Below are positions 61,915-64,000 of a DNA stretch of 64,000 nucleotides, piece after piece. How positions within the stretch are numbered: the first letter of the stretch is position 1; each line of letters begins with the position of its first letter. Source of the DNA: Centrapalus pauciflorus (lineage: Eukaryota > Streptophyta > Magnoliopsida > Asterales > Asteraceae); contig JAANYP010004831.1 in the NCBI GenBank assembly GCA_020465985.1, positions 1 to 64,000 on the forward strand. The letters run 5' to 3'. The notes below the pieces were generated by a model. The model had not been told where the DNA came from and ran no database searches. It was given only the letters and a program-made list of their open reading frames with translations. A program made the translations under genes and the position numbers.

Positions 61915-64000
61915 TTACAACTGTGCAAGTTTCTGATCTACAGCCTTCAAAAATTCTCTTTTTAGCTCATCTCTATCACAAGATATTCTGATAGACTTCA
62001 TCTGGAGTAGTATATTCTTTGGAAGATCATAGAATTCAAGATTAAAGAACATACCAGATCCATCTGTGAATTTGATTCTGTAAGTCCTGAATTTGACAAA
62101 AATATTAACTTCCTTGATTTTCAATCCCTTCTTGTTGGCATCCTCTACATCTTTTCTAATAAATTCAGGATCAACAATGGACTTCAGATCTCTGATGACT
62201 TGTTTCACTTGTGGTAGAGAAGATCTAACTTGTGATACAGACCCAATGTTGTGCATTCTGATAAGCTCATCTCTGGTCAACTTCTGAACCATCTGCCAAA
62301 ATGTATCATATCCTTCTTCAGGACCAGACTCTCTTCTTATCACAAATTTAATTCTCAAGTCACGGTCATCTAGTGACTTAGCAAACCAGTAGTTGATTTG
62401 AGGCTTTGTAAAATCATGTTGATCAATCAACTTCTCTATCTCCATGGCCTTTTGTAGTTGTTGCTCAAAGAGCACCCTTTTAACCGATGAAGGAATAGAG
62501 AGAGCAGCTTGATCAGTGGGAACAGGTGTACTGGCAGCAGCTTGAATATGACTTGTAGTAGGTTGAGCTGGTTCTTGTGATGATTGGACTTCTTGGGAGG
62601 TTTTTGCTTTCTTTCTTTTCTCCATTTCTTTATCATGTATATCCTGCAGCCTTTCAGTAGTCATGGACTGAGCCATTTTCTTTGGAATACCTGCTGCAAA
62701 GGCAAAATTGATTAAGAATCTTCTGTGCTCAGCCTTGGTGTGCCCTGTTGGCATCTTTCTCTTCTTTTCACCTTGTTTGCCCACAAACCCCTTTAGGTAA
62801 TCACCTAATGTCTCATCATCATCTATTGGGGGCTGGGCTTGCTGATCTAATTCTTTATCCTGTTCTTCTGCTAACCTTTTAGCAACTTCAGCATCAAAGG
62901 CAATCTGGGCTTCTTTGGAGGAGAATTTGTGCTTTGGAGATTCAATAAGAATGCCCTTGCCCTTGTCTTTTGTAGCAGATGTTGTAGCTTGGACTGTGCT
63001 TGATGGAGCTTGAATTCCTTCTCTGATCACAACTCCAGTGACTTTTGAAGGAGCAGCTTGAGTTTCTAGGCTAACAGCTTGAGAAGCTGTTGGGACTGCT
63101 AGCCTAGAAACTGGGACTGTTGGTGCTACTTGGACTGTTGTTGTTGTTGGAGCTGCTAGGACTGATGTAGGAACCTCCTGATTCTCCCCCTTTTTGGAAG
63201 CATTGGTTTGGTCAGAAGGACCTACAACCTTTGCCCCTTGGGTTTGAATCAAACACTCTAATTGAATGAGCTTATTTCCACAAAGGGTAAACCCCTTATG
63301 AAGATAATCCATCCTCTGATTTTGAGCCATTTCTGATTGCTTTAGGGCCACTATTTGTGCACCTTGTGCAGCAATGATGGACATTTGGTATTCCAACATA
63401 TCTACAACAGGTTTCAGCTTGGGATCCGTCAAAAGCATGAGTTGCAGACTAGTCTCAAGATCAGAAAACACCTGTGGTGCTTGTGATCTATCACTGACAT
63501 CAATACCAGAAGTAGAAACCTCTGGGCCCCTCTTTTCTTGGTTCTGGGGACTTCCAGCTTGTGTTGGCACACTTGCTGTTGCCATGGGCATGGTCTTAGC
63601 TATGTTGGCACTGTCCTGTGCCTCTTTTGCAGAGACAGCAGTAGTGCCAGCCACAGAACCCATATGAACCATCTCTGAAGAGATGTTCACCTCCTGAGTG
63701 AGGATGGGAGTTTCCTCTAGTGGTTCCCTTTGGATATGCTGTGCAGGAGTATCCTCCTGCACAGGGATATATGGCTCTTGCTGATGGGAGGAGGAGGAAG
63801 GAGCTCCTGGTCCCCTTTTTCTTTTGTATATGTTTCTGAGTGGGCGTGTTGGCTGTACAAAAGGATCAGTGGGAGTTTGTGTATCATGAGGAGTGGGTTG
63901 GGGTCCTGGGGGTGAAGCAGGAATGTTGGGTTGTGTCTGCTCAGGACCCTCTCCTCTGTTTCCTGAAATGATGTTCATCATTGCAGAGGGCAATGGAACA
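61915..64000 (-). CDS. Extra ORF of copia e (uninterrupted, 5' end outside window)
   Basis: Open on the minus strand from the window edge to TAA at 61915, about 695 codons; the frame is open upstream, so the true start is not visible. Layout: Pro/Thr/Gln-rich region with NRGEGPEQTQPN and RKRGPGAPSSSS (about 1-180); helical region with MDYLHKGFTLCGNKLIQLEC (about 190-260); Pro/Val/Ala-rich linker; Asp/Glu/Lys-rich part (DDDETLGDYLKGFVGKQGEK) near 395; and a C-terminal globular-looking region (about 530-692) with VKRVLFEQQLQKAMEIEKLI, FVIRRESGPEEGYDTF, LTRDELIRMHNIGSVSQ and FRTYRIKFTDGSGMFFNLEF. No membrane segment. The copy at 576-2707 is its broken homologue. Function unknown; an intact frame suggests recent or selected activity. 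Confidence 0.8.
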   Translation of the reverse strand, partial: VPLPSAMMNIISGNRGEGPEQTQPNIPASPPGPQPTPHDTQTPTDPFVQPTRPLRNIYKRKRGPGAPSSSSHQQEPYIPVQEDTPAQHIQREPLEETPILTQEVNISSEMVHMGSVAGTTAVSAKEAQDSANIAKTMPMATASVPTQAGSPQNQEKRGPEVSTSGIDVSDRSQAPQVFSDLETSLQLMLLTDPKLKPVVDMLEYQMSIIAAQGAQIVALKQSEMAQNQRMDYLHKGFTLCGNKLIQLECLIQTQGAKVVGPSDQTNASKKGENQEVPTSVLAAPTTTTVQVAPTVPVSRLAVPTASQAVSLETQAAPSKVTGVVIREGIQAPSSTVQATTSATKDKGKGILIESPKHKFSSKEAQIAFDAEVAKRLAEEQDKELDQQAQPPIDDDETLGDYLKGFVGKQGEKKRKMPTGHTKAEHRRFLINFAFAAGIPKKMAQSMTTERLQDIHDKEMEKRKKAKTSQEVQSSQEPAQPTTSHIQAAASTPVPTDQAALSIPSSVKRVLFEQQLQKAMEIEKLIDQHDFTKPQINYWFAKSLDDRDLRIKFVIRRESGPEEGYDTFWQMVQKLTRDELIRMHNIGSVSQVRSSLPQVKQVIRDLKSIVDPEFIRKDVEDANKKGLKIKEVNIFVKFRTYRIKFTDGSGMFFNLEFYDLPKNILLQMKSIRISCDRDELKREFLKAVDQKLAQL

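Larger units (their letters stand above)
61146..64000 (-). mobile_element. Copia e (3' end; same family as copia a)
   Basis: Minus-strand copia 3' half: extra ORF, PPT AGTTAGGGGGAGAT (61814-61826) and LTR 61146-61813. It inserted at CTGAT (61141-61145) in the B 3' LTR. The remainder lies beyond the window. LTR and ORF are homologous to copia a (576-3576). Confidence 0.88.

Overview
This window is plant nuclear DNA made almost entirely of nested LTR retrotransposons. I see no ordinary host gene, tRNA, rRNA or CRISPR array. The initiator-Met-type primer sites (TGGTATCAGAGC), the Tekay/Del-like Ty3 chromoviruses with LTRs of 2.2-2.4 kb, the Athila-like element with an Asp-tRNA-type primer site, and the long (AT)n tracts all point to a flowering plant, probably a eudicot. 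A gag-knuckle/protease/ARID fusion and copia extra ORFs of a type I associate with Asteraceae suggest a composite (lettuce/daisy relatives). That is recall and inference, not proof.

Layout. 1-3576: 3' half of a Ty1/copia element (copia a, +) with integrase remnant, decayed extra ORF, PPT and LTR. 4697-6486: a minus-strand copia-derived locus with LTR, primer site, CCHC knuckle, degenerate protease and an ARID/BRIGHT-like domain. 6769-17497: a TIR element lying inside (AT)n, split by a complete Ty3 element A (7393-17148, TSD tgcgt). 17621-18014: a MULE-type MITE with a 9-bp TSD. 18024-32983: an old Tekay-like LTR (D) split by a complete minus-strand Ty3 element C (18978-31406, TSD ccaag), whose gag holds a 5'-truncated copia fragment b (25179-28416, TSD atttg). 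33837-46678: an Athila-like element with decayed gag-pol and two env-position ORF modules; its 3' LTR is cut by copia c (46679-52503, minus). Copia c is abutted in its RNase H by the LTR of copia d (52504-52855, +), which is cut by Ty3 element B (52856-61145, +), whose 3' LTR is cut by copia e (61146-64000, minus).

How the parts work together. Each autonomous element would supply capsid (gag), protease, reverse transcriptase/RNase H and integrase to copy itself through RNA, with LTRs as promoter and terminator. Most are broken. A is the best preserved, with one late stop and an altered RNase H Asp.

The most interesting layer is RNA processing. The LTRs of A, B and C each show a short U3, a leader exon, a GT donor and a conserved acceptor (about 1.5-1.65 kb leader introns). 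A and B also share an 84-nt GT-AG intron inside RT that C lacks. The extra ORF of copia c has its own TATA box, CT-rich leader and 898-nt leader intron, and sits between two polypurine tracts. The two Athila env-like ORFs look similarly equipped. In most of these putative leader introns (A, B, C, copia c and the second Athila module) there is a dense cluster of a short palindrome (TTCGAA, CCGAATTCGG or ACTCGCCGAGT). No alignment or search was run; all similarity statements are by eye.
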